A DNA stretch of 64,000 nucleotides from NCBI GenBank assembly GCA_016871725.1, contig VHCL01000001.1, forward strand, positions 62,001 through 126,000. The letters are read 5' to 3'. The position numbers and the translations under genes are program-made. Position 1 is the first letter of the stretch. The number at the start of each line of letters is the position of its first letter. Of the stretch, positions 8,070 through 16,211 are shown piece by piece. The notes beneath the pieces were generated by a model that made no database searches, was not told where the DNA came from, and saw nothing but the letters and a program-made list of their open reading frames with translations. The DNA comes from Verrucomicrobiota bacterium. Lineage in GTDB: Bacteria > Verrucomicrobiota > Verrucomicrobiia > Opitutales > UBA953.

Positions 8070-8893
8070 CGGGCGGCGGGGAGCGAGAGATACAGGGCGA
8101 CGAGCGCGGGGACGAAGACGAGCAACGACGCGCGGGCGTAGGCCGAACCGGCGAGACGATGACGGCGTCGCTGGACGGTGACGAAGAGGCAGGCGGCCCA
8201 GGCGAGCGAAGCGGCGGCGAGCTTGGGCAAGGCGACGAGGGCGAGGTCACGCTGGGCCCAGTCGGTCGCGCCGATGACGAGCGAGAGACCGAGGAGCCAG
8301 ACGGCGGCGCCCATGAGCTGGCCGCCGATGCGGTCGAGCGGCACCAGGGCGGGCAACAAGGCGTAGATCCCGCCGAACTCGCGGCGGGCCAGCGCGCGGT
8401 CCTGCAGGAGGTAGGCGGCGGAGTTCAGCGCCTGCGCGCCGAGGACGCAGTAAGCGAGGACCGCGGCGCCGACGTGGATGACGATCAGCGGCTTGTCGGC
8501 ATGATCGGCGGGCTGCCCGACGACGCCGAGCCACGCCGCCACGGTCAGGCAGAGCGTCGTCGCGCCGGCGATCGCCCAGGTCGGCAAGCGGTGGGTGAAG
8601 GTGAGGTCCAGGAACAGGGCCAGCCCGGCGAGCCCCCAGCCGATGGAAAGGAAGAGTTCCGAAGCGCTGCCGATGGGCAGGGCGTGCGCCCGCAGGCCCT
8701 GATAGGCCAGCATCGCGGTCAACATGATCCAACCCCCGCGCAGCAACCAGAGGCCGGCGGTCGGCCAGCGTCCCGAGGCATCCTTCGCAGCCAAGCCGTC
8801 CAGCAGCGCCGCCGCCAGGAAGACGGCGGCACAGCCCAGCAGGCATTCCCGCGTGAGGGGATGCTCGGCGATGGCTGCGGCCAAGGGTGTCAT
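8066..8893 (-). CDS. CcsA/HemX-like cytochrome c assembly family membrane protein
   Basis: The 275-residue integral membrane protein has about eight hydrophobic segments. The segment GSASELFLSIGWGLAGLALFLDL and a conserved-type His (LIVIHVGAAVLAYCVLG) fit the cytochrome c assembly (CcsA/CcmC/HemX) superfamily. I chose the ATG at 8893 (MTPLAAAIAEH); an ATG at 8929 would add 12 residues with no better ribosome site. It is the first gene of the minus-strand cluster with hemA, which favours a HemX role in tetrapyrrole metabolism over c-type cytochrome assembly. A short divergent promoter region separates it from the next plus-strand gene. Confidence 0.78.
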   Translation of the reverse strand: MTPLAAAIAEHPLTRECLLGCAAVFLAAALLDGLAAKDASGRWPTAGLWLLRGGWIMLTAMLAYQGLRAHALPIGSASELFLSIGWGLAGLALFLDLTFTHRLPTWAIAGATTLCLTVAAWLGVVGQPADHADKPLIVIHVGAAVLAYCVLGAQALNSAAYLLQDRALARREFGGIYALLPALVPLDRIGGQLMGAAVWLLGLSLVIGATDWAQRDLALVALPKLAAASLAWAACLFVTVQRRRHRLAGSAYARASLLVFVPALVALYLSLPAAR

Positions 8894-8990
8894 GGGAGTG
8901 ATGTATAGAGAGGTGTGACATTTTGGCAAACCTGCAAAACGTCCTGTTTTCTTGCGAAAGCAGGGCAGGGGGGTAGTTTTCCCCTTGTCT
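8894..8990. promoter_or_regulatory. divergent promoter region (HemX-like / DUF5069)
   Basis: This stretch of under 100 bases, lower in GC than its flanks, separates divergent genes. It contains GGGGGTAGTTTT (8969-8980), a 12-mer that recurs at 30277-30288 in another divergent intergenic region. Promoter function is inferred from gene orientation. Confidence 0.4.
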
Positions 8991-9446
8991 ATGGCCCACG
9001 ACCTCTACGACCTCACCCAGCACCCCCCTCGCAGCCCCCGGGTTCGCCTCGGTGGCCTGGTCATCCTCCCGCGCATGATCGATAAGGCCAGGGCCACGAA
9101 AGCCGGCAAAAATGGGGAATATACCTATGGTTGCTCCTTGGATCGCAACGTCCTGGACTTCCTCGGTATCGAGGCGGATGAACTTAAGGCTCAGATCGAC
9201 AAGGGTTTAGGTGATGGCGAAATCCTGGCCTGGATGATGGGGAATGCCAAGAAGCCGCGCCAAGCCTACGAAATCGCGGCGTTCAGCGCCTACCACGAGC
9301 AGCGCGCCCCGGGCGGTCCTTCGGGTCGGGGCAAGCTGACCGATTACCAGTCGTCGACTCCGGCCGGCGCCAAGCGCGAGGACATCGTCACTTGGTTCGA
9401 CGTCCTGGACCTGGACGACCACCAGAGCTTCGGCGGCAAAGTCTGA
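8991..9446 (+). CDS. DUF5069 family protein
   Basis: The 151-residue soluble protein of unknown function begins MAHDLYDLTQHPPRSPRV and continues LGGLVILPRMIDKARA, the typical opening of DUF5069, followed by the YGCSLDRNVLDFLGI segment. I chose the ATG at 8991 over an in-frame start at 8952 because homologues begin at this point. It lies four bases before the phosphatase gene, so the two are probably co-transcribed. No catalytic residues can be assigned from sequence alone. Confidence 0.82.
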   Translation: MAHDLYDLTQHPPRSPRVRLGGLVILPRMIDKARATKAGKNGEYTYGCSLDRNVLDFLGIEADELKAQIDKGLGDGEILAWMMGNAKKPRQAYEIAAFSAYHEQRAPGGPSGRGKLTDYQSSTPAGAKREDIVTWFDVLDLDDHQSFGGKV

Positions 9447-9449
9447 GCC

Positions 9450-9917
9450 GTGGCCAAGATGGGTCGGCCCCGTCGGGTGCTCCTCGTGTGCATGGGCAAC
9501 ATCTGCCGCTCCCCGACGGCGGAAGAAGTCCTCCGCGTGAAAGCCCGTCAGTCGGGCCTGCGCATCGAGTTTGATTCCGCCGGGACGGAGAACTACCACG
9601 TCGGCGACCCGCCGGATCCGCGCTCCGTGCGGCATGCGAGGGAGCGCGGCTACGATCTGTCCGCCCTGCGCGCCCGTCAGGTGCACGCCGCGGACTTCCA
9701 GGCCTTCGACCTGATCCTCGCCGCGGATGAACTCAACCTCCGCGAACTCCGTCGTCGTTGTCCCGCCGAGGAGCGGCATCGGCTGGCGCTCTTCCTCGGG
9801 GATGTCGCGTTGCCGGATCCGTATTACGGCGAAAGCGACGATTTCGAAAAAGTGCTGGATTTGGTGGAAAAACAAGCCGCCGCGCTGGTCTCCGCGTGGA
9901 CGCAGGCAACTGAATGA
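9450..9917 (+). CDS. low-molecular-weight protein-tyrosine-phosphatase family protein
   Basis: The 155-residue enzyme has the N-terminal CX5R phosphate loop CMGNICRS (C14 to R20) and the C-terminal general-acid motif DPYYG, the two hallmarks of LMW-PTPs. It should hydrolyse phosphotyrosine or related phosphomonoesters in the cytoplasm. The GTG start at 9450 is used here; an ATG at 9459 is equally plausible and neither has a strong ribosome site. It sits between a DUF5069 gene and a RelE-like gene; no tyrosine kinase is adjacent. Confidence 0.9.
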   Translation: MAKMGRPRRVLLVCMGNICRSPTAEEVLRVKARQSGLRIEFDSAGTENYHVGDPPDPRSVRHARERGYDLSALRARQVHAADFQAFDLILAADELNLRELRRRCPAEERHRLALFLGDVALPDPYYGESDDFEKVLDLVEKQAAALVSAWTQATE

Positions 9918-9957
9918 TTGCGGTGCGGACCCCCGTGGCGTTTGCTCGACCTCACCG

Positions 9958-10314
9958 ATGTACCAAGTGAACTTCAGCGATCAGGCGATGCGTGAGCTCG
10001 CGAAGCTGCCGACCTTGGAGCAGATGGAAGTCGTCGAGGCGTTCACGTCGCTCACCGCCGAGGAACTGCTGCGTGGCAGCTCGGACCTCGGCACCGTCCG
10101 CCGCGGCGGGCATACCTACCACCGCCTGCGCGTCGGCGAGTTCCGCATCTATTTCGAAGCCGGCGAAGGCTCGCTGCTCGCCCATTACGTGCTGCATAAG
10201 CACACGTACGCCGACTTCGCCTTCCGCTCCCACCTGCCTTTCCCGGAAGACGAGGCCCGCATCGAGCAAGAAGGCGGCTTCTGGAAATACCTCGACGAAC
10301 CCCCGAAGTCCTGA
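9958..10314 (+). CDS. RelE/ParE-superfamily-like protein without adjacent antitoxin
   Basis: The 118-residue protein opens MYQVNFSDQAMRELAKL and has TYHRLRVGEFRIYFE, the strand pattern of RelE/ParE-type ribonuclease or gyrase toxins (an Arg next to a GxxRIYF strand). It then extends by an unusual C-terminal tail of about 40 residues (HKHTYADFAF...WKYLDEPPKS). No antitoxin-sized ORF flanks it: upstream is a phosphatase, and downstream pssA starts 2 bases after the stop. It is probably a housekeeping-associated RelE-fold protein rather than a mobile toxin module; activity is unknown. Confidence 0.7.
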   Translation: MYQVNFSDQAMRELAKLPTLEQMEVVEAFTSLTAEELLRGSSDLGTVRRGGHTYHRLRVGEFRIYFEAGEGSLLAHYVLHKHTYADFAFRSHLPFPEDEARIEQEGGFWKYLDEPPKS

Positions 10315-10316
10315 CC

Positions 10317-11210
10317 GTGACGACCCCTCCCGAAAAACGTCCCTATGCGTCCCCGGAAGAGGCCGCCCGCATCTACCTGCTGCCCAACCTCTTCACGGCC
10401 GGCAACATGCTGTGCGGCTTCCTCGCGATCAAGAACTGCATCGAAGCCCGTTTCACGACGCTGACGCCCGAAGGACGGGCCGAACATTACAACATGGCGG
10501 TCTGGTTCATCCTGTTCGCCTGTCTCTGCGACCTCTTCGACGGTCGGGTGGCGCGCGCGACCAAGCGGGAATCCCTGTTCGGCGCGGAGTTCGATTCCAT
10601 CGCCGACACGGTCTCCTTCGGCGTCGCCCCGGCCCTGATGGCGTGCTTCCTGGTCATCAAGCCCGGCGCCACGGATAACGTCCAGCTCATCACCTGGCTG
10701 CTCGCCTTCATCTACCTGCTCTGCGCCGGCGTACGTCTGGCGCGTTTCAACGTCCTGACCAACCCGTTGGTCCCCGGCAACGAGAAGCGCGCCGCCGGGG
10801 GCGATTTCGTAGGTCTGCCGTCCCCGGCCGCCGCCGGGATGATCGCCTCGCTGGTCCTCGTCCTATCGAACGTCATCGTCAACCCCGACCAGAAGGACCC
10901 CTTCGAGCAGGCCGTGCATAAGTGGCCCTTCATCCTGCTGCCGGTCATGCTGGTCATCTCCTTCCTGATGGTCAGCAACGTCCGCTTCCCGAGCTTCAAG
11001 AAGCTCGACTGGACCACCCGGGCCAAGACCCGGGGCTTCATCCTCATCATCATCCTAGGCGCGGTGATCTTCCGTTACCCCCAGTACGCCTTTCCGGCCG
11101 TCTTCCTCGGTTACGTCTGCTACAGCCTTTTCCGTCACGCCTTCCTCCTGAAGAAGAGCGAGATGGACCCGGCGCCCGACGACGATGATGAACCGGTGTC
11201 CAAGGTGTGA
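10317..11210 (+). CDS. pssA: CDP-diacylglycerol-serine O-phosphatidyltransferase
   Basis: Inner-membrane enzyme making phosphatidylserine from CDP-diacylglycerol and L-serine, the step toward phosphatidylethanolamine. It has 297 residues and several hydrophobic segments. The CDP-alcohol phosphotransferase signature DGx2ARx8Gx3Dx3D is exact: DGRVAR, eight residues, G, then FDSIAD. The start is GTG at 10317, two bases after the previous stop. The last codons overlap a DnaA-box-like sequence of the intergenic region that follows. Confidence 0.93.
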   Translation: MTTPPEKRPYASPEEAARIYLLPNLFTAGNMLCGFLAIKNCIEARFTTLTPEGRAEHYNMAVWFILFACLCDLFDGRVARATKRESLFGAEFDSIADTVSFGVAPALMACFLVIKPGATDNVQLITWLLAFIYLLCAGVRLARFNVLTNPLVPGNEKRAAGGDFVGLPSPAAAGMIASLVLVLSNVIVNPDQKDPFEQAVHKWPFILLPVMLVISFLMVSNVRFPSFKKLDWTTRAKTRGFILIIILGAVIFRYPQYAFPAVFLGYVCYSLFRHAFLLKKSEMDPAPDDDDEPVSKV

Positions 11211-11459
11211 ACAGGCGGTGGACAATCCGTGCCCGTGACGGCCTGTGAACAAGCCGAGGGTTATTCACGCTTCGGGCACAAAAGCGGCCGGGACGGATGC
11301 TCCCTCTCACCAGCGTCTTGCGGAACTGTGTACGGACTTCCGACCCCTGCTGATGCTACGGGTATTTATAAATGAAGAGAGAATAGATACCGACAGGGCC
11401 GGGATGTGGGCAATGAGGGGTTGCCTCTGCCCCCGCCTCTGCTCAATTCTGACGTCATC
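11206..11459. other. oriC: candidate chromosomal origin (oriC) upstream of dnaN
   Basis: This gap before dnaN holds four DnaA-box-like 9-mers within 64 bases: TGTGAACAG (11206-11214), GGTGGACAA (11217-11225), TGTGAACAA (11244-11252) and TTATTCACG (11261-11269). Each differs from TTATCCACA or its complement at one to three positions. About 90 bases further on is an AT-rich patch (11361-11390, containing ATTTATAAATGAAGAG) that could serve as an unwinding element. Box cluster plus AT-rich patch beside dnaN, in a window with parS-like sites, fits an origin. None of the boxes is perfect and dnaA is not in the window. Confidence 0.5.
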
Positions 11460-12587
11460 ATGAAGTTCAAGGTCAACCGGAATCACTTTTTCAACGGGCT
11501 CTCGAGCGTGACCAACGTCGTCGGCAGCCGTGCGACGATGCCGATCCTCCAGAACGTCCTCATCGAAGCCGAAGGCGACACGGTCACCCTCACCACGACC
11601 AACCTCGACCTCGGCATCTGCTGCCGCATCAAGGCCGCGGTGTCTTCGCCCGGTCGCATCACCCTGCCGGTCAAGAAGCTCGTCCCGATCGTCCGCGCCC
11701 TTTCGAGCAGCGACACGATCGTCGAACTCACCGGCAAGGATCGCGTCAAGATCACCTCCGGAAGCTCCGTCTTCCAGGTCGCCGGCCTGCCCGCCGACCA
11801 GTTCCCGCCGATCTCCAACTTCGCCGGTCAGCCGACCATCTCGATCAACCAGGACGATCTCGGCGACATGCTCCGCAAGGTCAGCTACGCGCAGTCGTCC
11901 GACGAGAACCGTTACATCCTCAACGGCGTCTTCTTCGAATTCGCCGAAGGCAAGCTCACCGTCGTCGCCACCGACGGCCGTCGTCTGGCCAAGTGCGAAC
12001 GCAAGCTGGCCGGCACGGACAAGACCCTCGCGCTCATCCTCCCCGCCCGCACCATCATCGAACTGATGCGTCTGCTGAAATCCGGCGGCGAAGCCCACGT
12101 CTCGCACAACGAACGCCAGGTCGGCTTCACCATCGACATCCCGAAGAACGAGGAAGGCCTCGTGGACCGCATCCAGCTGGTCTCCAAGGTCGTCGAAGGC
12201 AACTATCCGAACTACCGCCAGGTCATCCCCAAGGACGCCGGCTCGAAGGTCCGCCTCGAACGCGAGAAGCTCCTCGAGAGCGTGAACCGCGCGGCGCTGA
12301 TGACCGACGACCGTAACAACACCATCCGGATGAGCGTCACCAAGAAGTCGCAGAACCTCGAGATTTCCGCGAAGTCCGACAGCGGCGACGCCCATGAGCC
12401 GATCGCCGTGAAGTACGAAGGCCCCGACGTGAACATCGCGTTCAATCCGCAGTACATCATCGACCCCCTCAAGGCGCTGACCGAGGACGAGATCGACTTC
12501 GAATTCAAGGACGAGATGTCCCCCGGCGTCATCCGCGGGCTCAAGGATGATTTCCTCTGCGTCGTGATGCCGCAGCGGATCTCCTGA
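11460..12587 (+). CDS. dnaN: DNA polymerase III beta subunit (sliding clamp)
   Basis: The 375-residue clamp begins MKFKVNRNHFFNGLSSVTNVVGSRATMPILQNVLIEA, the standard DnaN opening, followed by three repeats of the clamp fold. The ENRYILNGVFFE and VATDGRRLAKCE segments are characteristic of domain 2, and the protein ends with the usual VVMPQRIS-type terminus. I start at the ATG at 11460 because it gives the family N-terminus. It is not flanked by dnaA or recF here. The stop codon sits in a short inverted repeat shared with convergent plsC. Confidence 0.97.
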   Translation: MKFKVNRNHFFNGLSSVTNVVGSRATMPILQNVLIEAEGDTVTLTTTNLDLGICCRIKAAVSSPGRITLPVKKLVPIVRALSSSDTIVELTGKDRVKITSGSSVFQVAGLPADQFPPISNFAGQPTISINQDDLGDMLRKVSYAQSSDENRYILNGVFFEFAEGKLTVVATDGRRLAKCERKLAGTDKTLALILPARTIIELMRLLKSGGEAHVSHNERQVGFTIDIPKNEEGLVDRIQLVSKVVEGNYPNYRQVIPKDAGSKVRLEREKLLESVNRAALMTDDRNNTIRMSVTKKSQNLEISAKSDSGDAHEPIAVKYEGPDVNIAFNPQYIIDPLKALTEDEIDFEFKDEMSPGVIRGLKDDFLCVVMPQRIS

Positions 12588-12600
12588 GCGATCCGCTCAG
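12584..12600. repeat. short inverted repeat between convergent dnaN and plsC
   Basis: A perfect 7-bp inverted repeat (CTGAGCG / CGCTCAG, loop ATC) contains both convergent stop codons. There is no T-run, so terminator activity on either strand is uncertain. Confidence 0.45.
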
Positions 12601-13241
12601 AGGCCCGGCTCGGCGCAGTCCGGGAGCGACTTGATGCGCTCCAGGATGCGCCGTGACGCCTCGATGGACCGTTCGCGGTGCGCCGCGCCCGGATCGTATT
12701 CCGCGGGCAGCATCGCCTTGCCGAAGCGGACGCGGATGCGCGCCGAGCCCAGGGGGAAGTTGGCCCCGCGAGGCAGGACGTCGCGCGCGCCGCGGATGCG
12801 GATGGGGACGACGGGGACCCCGGACTTGCACGCGAGCAACCCGGCGCCGGCCTTGGCTTCCGCGATGACGCCGTCCTGGCTGCGCGTACCCTCCGGGAAG
12901 ATGAGCAGACCTTCGCCCATGGCGAGGGCCCCGAGGGCCGAGCGGATCGCGCCGATGTCGGCCTCGCCGCGGTCGACGGGGATGGAATGGCAGGCGCGGA
13001 TGACGAATCCGAAGACGGGGTTGTCGAAGAGGGAACGCCGGGCGATGAAGGAGATCTCGCGCGGCAGGCAGGAGCCGATCAGCGGCGGATCCAGCATGCT
13101 CTGATGGTTGGAGGCGAAGAGGCATGCGCCGGAAGGGACGTTCTCCCAGCCTTCGACTTCCAGCGTGGCGAAGACCTCGATGAACGAACGAGCGCCGTGG
13201 TAGACGGCCTTGTAGATCAGGTTCTTCGAGACGAGGATCAT
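12597..13241 (-). CDS. plsC: 1-acyl-sn-glycerol-3-phosphate acyltransferase family protein
   Basis: The 214-residue PlsC-type acyltransferase has the HX4D catalytic motif NHQSMLDP and the substrate-binding motif FPEGTRS, in the expected order. It should acylate lysophosphatidic acid to phosphatidic acid at the inner membrane. The start overlaps the stop of the fused aroA-cmk gene (ATGA), so it is the last gene of a translationally coupled tyrA, aroA-cmk, plsC operon. A cmk/plsC-type pairing occurs elsewhere among bacteria; here cmk is part of the fusion. Confidence 0.92.
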   Translation of the reverse strand: MILVSKNLIYKAVYHGARSFIEVFATLEVEGWENVPSGACLFASNHQSMLDPPLIGSCLPREISFIARRSLFDNPVFGFVIRACHSIPVDRGEADIGAIRSALGALAMGEGLLIFPEGTRSQDGVIAEAKAGAGLLACKSGVPVVPIRIRGARDVLPRGANFPLGSARIRVRFGKAMLPAEYDPGAAHRERSIEASRRILERIKSLPDCAEPGL

Positions 13242-15271
13242 CGGGGCAGGGCGACCGCCTGGATGAGTTCGCCGATCCGAGCCACCACCGCCTCCAAGGG
13301 CAGGTGCGTGTTGTCGAGGCGACAGGCCCCTTCCGGGCAGACCATCGGGGCGGTCTTGCGCGTCGCGTCGAGATGGTCCCGCTGGGTGACCTGATCCGCC
13401 TGGCCTTCGGCCGCGCGCCGCTGGGCGCGGGCGTCGGCGTCGGCTTCGAGGAAGACGCGCACTTCCGCGTCCGGCAGGACCACGGAGCCGATGTCGCGCC
13501 CCTCCATGACGATGCCGGCGAAGCCTTGTTCGTCGGCGAGCGTCACCTGCGAGCGCTGGTATTCGAGGAGGAAGGCGCGGACGGCGGGGAGGGCGGCGAT
13601 CTTGGAGACGGCCGCGTTGACCTCGGAGGTGCGGAGGTCGGCGTCGTCCGGCAGGACGCCGTCGAGGGTGAGCGCCGAGCTACGCGCGCCTTGGCGCGCC
13701 ACGATCCGTGAGCCGATGCGGAGCCTGGCCAGCGCCGTCCGCACCGAGGCCGGATCGTCGGCCGAAGCGCCCGCGAGCAGGAGCGCCCGGGTCAGGCTGC
13801 GGTAATGCGCGCCGGTGTCGACGTGCAGCAGGCCGTGGACCTGCGCGAGACGGCGGCTGGTGCTCGACTTGCCCGAAGCGGCGCCGCCGTCCACGGAGAC
13901 GCGTACGAAGCGTGTGCGCAAGGCCTCGAGGGCGCGGAAGAAATGCGGGAAGGTCTTGCCCGTGCAGGCGGGGTCCTGGATGGCGATCCAGGGCCGGCCG
14001 TCGCCGAAGAGGTCATGGCTGCCGAGGACGCCGAAGCTCATCGCCATGCGGTGGTCTTCGTAGGTGCGGATCTCGACGGGGCCGGCCGCGGCGGCCCGTC
14101 GTAGCGCGGCCTTGTCGGGGAAGATCGTCAGCGACGACAGGCTCTCGTCCGCGCGGAGCTGCGCGGCGGAAGGTTCGACCCCGATCCCGAGGCGTTCCAG
14201 TTCGGTCGCCATCGCCAGGACGCGGTCGGTCTCCTGCTTGCGGGTGTGGGCGATCCCGCGGATCCGCACGGGACCGTCCGCCAACGTGGCGACGGTCGCG
14301 AGCGTGAGGAAGGTGTCGGAGAACGCGTTGAAATCGAAATCACCGCCGCGGATGCCAGCCCAGGCCTCGGCGACCACCGTGCCGTCGGCCGGACGCAGAC
14401 GGGCTCCGCAGGCCGCGGCGACCTTGGCGAACGCCGTGTCGCCCTGGAGGCCGCCGTCAGCGTAGCCTTCGATGCGCACGGACGCTCCGGCGCCGGTGAC
14501 GGCCGGGAGCGCGATGAAATAACTGGCCGCGGTGGCGTCGGGTTCGATCGCGTAGGCGGGCCGGGCGACATAGGCGCCGGGCGTCGCGCACGTCCAGCTG
14601 CCGTCGGCGAGGCGGACGAGCGGGCGGCCGAACTGTCCGCACATCCGCGCCGTCATCTCGACGAACGGTTCGGAGACCGTCGAACCCTTCATGGTCACGG
14701 AAGCCCCGGCCGAAAGGGGGAGCACCATGAGGAGCGCGGAGAGGAGCTGGGAAGAGGCCGAAGCGTCGACCTCGAGCCGACCGAGCTTCCCGGTGGTATG
14801 CAGGGTGAAAGGGAAGCCGGCCGCGTCGGCGCCGTCCGGCGACACCGCGCGGCCGCCGGCCGCGCGCAGGGCGTCGAGGAGCCCGCGCATCGGGCGGGCC
14901 CGCATGGCTTCGTCGCCGTCGAGCTCGTACGCGCCGCCCGGGGCGAGCGCGAGGAAGGCGGTGAGGAAGCGCGCCGCGGTCCCGGCGTTGCCGACGTGGA
15001 GCTTCGCGCGGTCGCGCGGGATGCGGCCCCCGAGGCCGACGATCCGGATCGTGCCGGCGGCCTCGTCGTCGGCGACCTCGAAGCCGAGGGCGCGCAGGGC
15101 GGCGATGAGGATGCGCGTGTCGCGGCTGAACAACGCGCCGGTGAAGTGCGTGACGCCGTCGGCGAGCGCGGCGAGGATCAGCGCGCGGTTGGTGATGCTC
15201 TTCGAGCCCGGGACCTGGGCGACGCCGCGGGCGGGGGTCTGGAAGGGACGGATGACGAGGGTCGGGCTCAT
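13238..15271 (-). CDS. aroA-cmk: bifunctional EPSP synthase / cytidylate kinase (AroA-Cmk fusion)
   Basis: One 677-residue frame encodes two complete enzymes. Residues 1 to about 450 are EPSP synthase (shikimate pathway): VPGSKSITNRALILAAL with Lys24, HVGNAGTAARF, FSDTFLTL and TYEDHRMAMS. From about residue 456 follows CMP kinase: P-loop GGAASGKSS (462-470), DTGAHYRSLT, SEVNAAVSKIAALPAVRAFL, GRDIGSVVLPDA and the DNT motif. The joint is short (FFRALEALRTRFVRVSVDGG) with no stop or frameshift. The ATG at 15271 overlaps the tyrA stop. AroA-Cmk fusions are known in some betaproteobacteria; here both halves look catalytically intact. Confidence 0.95.
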   Translation of the reverse strand: MSPTLVIRPFQTPARGVAQVPGSKSITNRALILAALADGVTHFTGALFSRDTRILIAALRALGFEVADDEAAGTIRIVGLGGRIPRDRAKLHVGNAGTAARFLTAFLALAPGGAYELDGDEAMRARPMRGLLDALRAAGGRAVSPDGADAAGFPFTLHTTGKLGRLEVDASASSQLLSALLMVLPLSAGASVTMKGSTVSEPFVEMTARMCGQFGRPLVRLADGSWTCATPGAYVARPAYAIEPDATAASYFIALPAVTGAGASVRIEGYADGGLQGDTAFAKVAAACGARLRPADGTVVAEAWAGIRGGDFDFNAFSDTFLTLATVATLADGPVRIRGIAHTRKQETDRVLAMATELERLGIGVEPSAAQLRADESLSSLTIFPDKAALRRAAAAGPVEIRTYEDHRMAMSFGVLGSHDLFGDGRPWIAIQDPACTGKTFPHFFRALEALRTRFVRVSVDGGAASGKSSTSRRLAQVHGLLHVDTGAHYRSLTRALLLAGASADDPASVRTALARLRIGSRIVARQGARSSALTLDGVLPDDADLRTSEVNAAVSKIAALPAVRAFLLEYQRSQVTLADEQGFAGIVMEGRDIGSVVLPDAEVRVFLEADADARAQRRAAEGQADQVTQRDHLDATRKTAPMVCPEGACRLDNTHLPLEAVVARIGELIQAVALPR

Positions 15272-16122
15272 TCGGGCCGGTCGAGGTTCTGGCGGGCGAG
15301 GCGGGCTTCGGCGAGGAGGCGGCGCAAGGCGGCGGCGTCGCCGGCCTCGACGGCCGCGCGGAGTTCCGCGGCGCGGCGCTCGAGGTCGCGGAGGCCGGCG
15401 ACGGTATGGCGGGCGTTGGCGAGCATGATGCCCACCCACAGGTTCTCCTCGCCGGCGGCGATGCGGGTCGTGTCGCGGAGGCCGGCGCCGACCGCGAAGC
15501 GGCGGAAGCCGGGCTGGTCCATCACGGCGAGCATGAGCGCCGAGGCGGCCGCGTGCGGGACGTGGCTGATGGCCGCGACGATCTCGTCGTGCTGGGCGGC
15601 GTCCGTCTCATGCAGCACCGAGCCGAGTTCCTGCCAGAAGCGGCGGACCGCGGTCAGCGCCTGCGGGTTCTCGGCGCCCGTCGGGGTGAGGAAGCAGACC
15701 CGGCCTTCGAAAAGCTGCGCGGAAGCGTGCGCGGCGCCGGCCTTCTCCCCGCCGGCCATGGGATGCGCGCCGACGAACGGATTGGCGGCCGGCAGTCGAC
15801 GGGCGGCGAGCAGGATCGCGCCTTTCACGCTGCCGGCGTCGGTCACGACCGCGCCGGGGGCGAGTCCGGGGGCGATCGCCAGGAAAGTCTCTTCCGCGGT
15901 GTCGACGGGCGTCGTCACGACCACGAGGTCGGCGCCCCGGACGCAGTCGGCGGCGTTCTCGAACACTTCCGCCACGCCGAACGCGCGCAGCGTCTCCCGG
16001 GAGCCCGGCGAGCGCGACCAGCAGGCGAGCGAACCGGCCAGGCCCTTGCGCGCCGCCGCGAGGAGGATGGAGCCGCCGATGAGGCCGGCGCCGACGACGG
16101 CGATGCGCTTGAAGGAGGCCAT
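15268..16122 (-). CDS. tyrA: prephenate/arogenate dehydrogenase
   Basis: NAD(P)-dependent oxidative decarboxylation toward tyrosine. The 284-residue protein starts MASFKRIAVVGAGLIGGSI (Rossmann GxGxxGxS) and has VVVTTPVDTAEETF, VTDAGSVKGAI and the TyrA signature FVGAHPMAGGEKAG. A longer in-frame start upstream would add 37 unrelated residues and was rejected. It is the first gene of the tyrA, aroA-cmk, plsC operon and is divergent from the FGE-like gene, so the 89-base gap should hold promoters for both. Confidence 0.93.
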   Translation of the reverse strand: MASFKRIAVVGAGLIGGSILLAAARKGLAGSLACWSRSPGSRETLRAFGVAEVFENAADCVRGADLVVVTTPVDTAEETFLAIAPGLAPGAVVTDAGSVKGAILLAARRLPAANPFVGAHPMAGGEKAGAAHASAQLFEGRVCFLTPTGAENPQALTAVRRFWQELGSVLHETDAAQHDEIVAAISHVPHAAASALMLAVMDQPGFRRFAVGAGLRDTTRIAAGEENLWVGIMLANARHTVAGLRDLERRAAELRAAVEAGDAAALRRLLAEARLARQNLDRPE

Positions 16123-16211
16123 TTCCAAGGTTGAAGGGGGTTCTGTGATGAACCAGAGTAGCCAACCATTAAAGCAAACAAACCGCCAGCGACAAAGTTG
16201 CCGGTCCGCCC

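Noticed and set aside
9958-10314. Toxin-antitoxin module
   Set aside because: No antitoxin-sized ORF on either side and coupling to pssA; reported as a solitary RelE-like gene.
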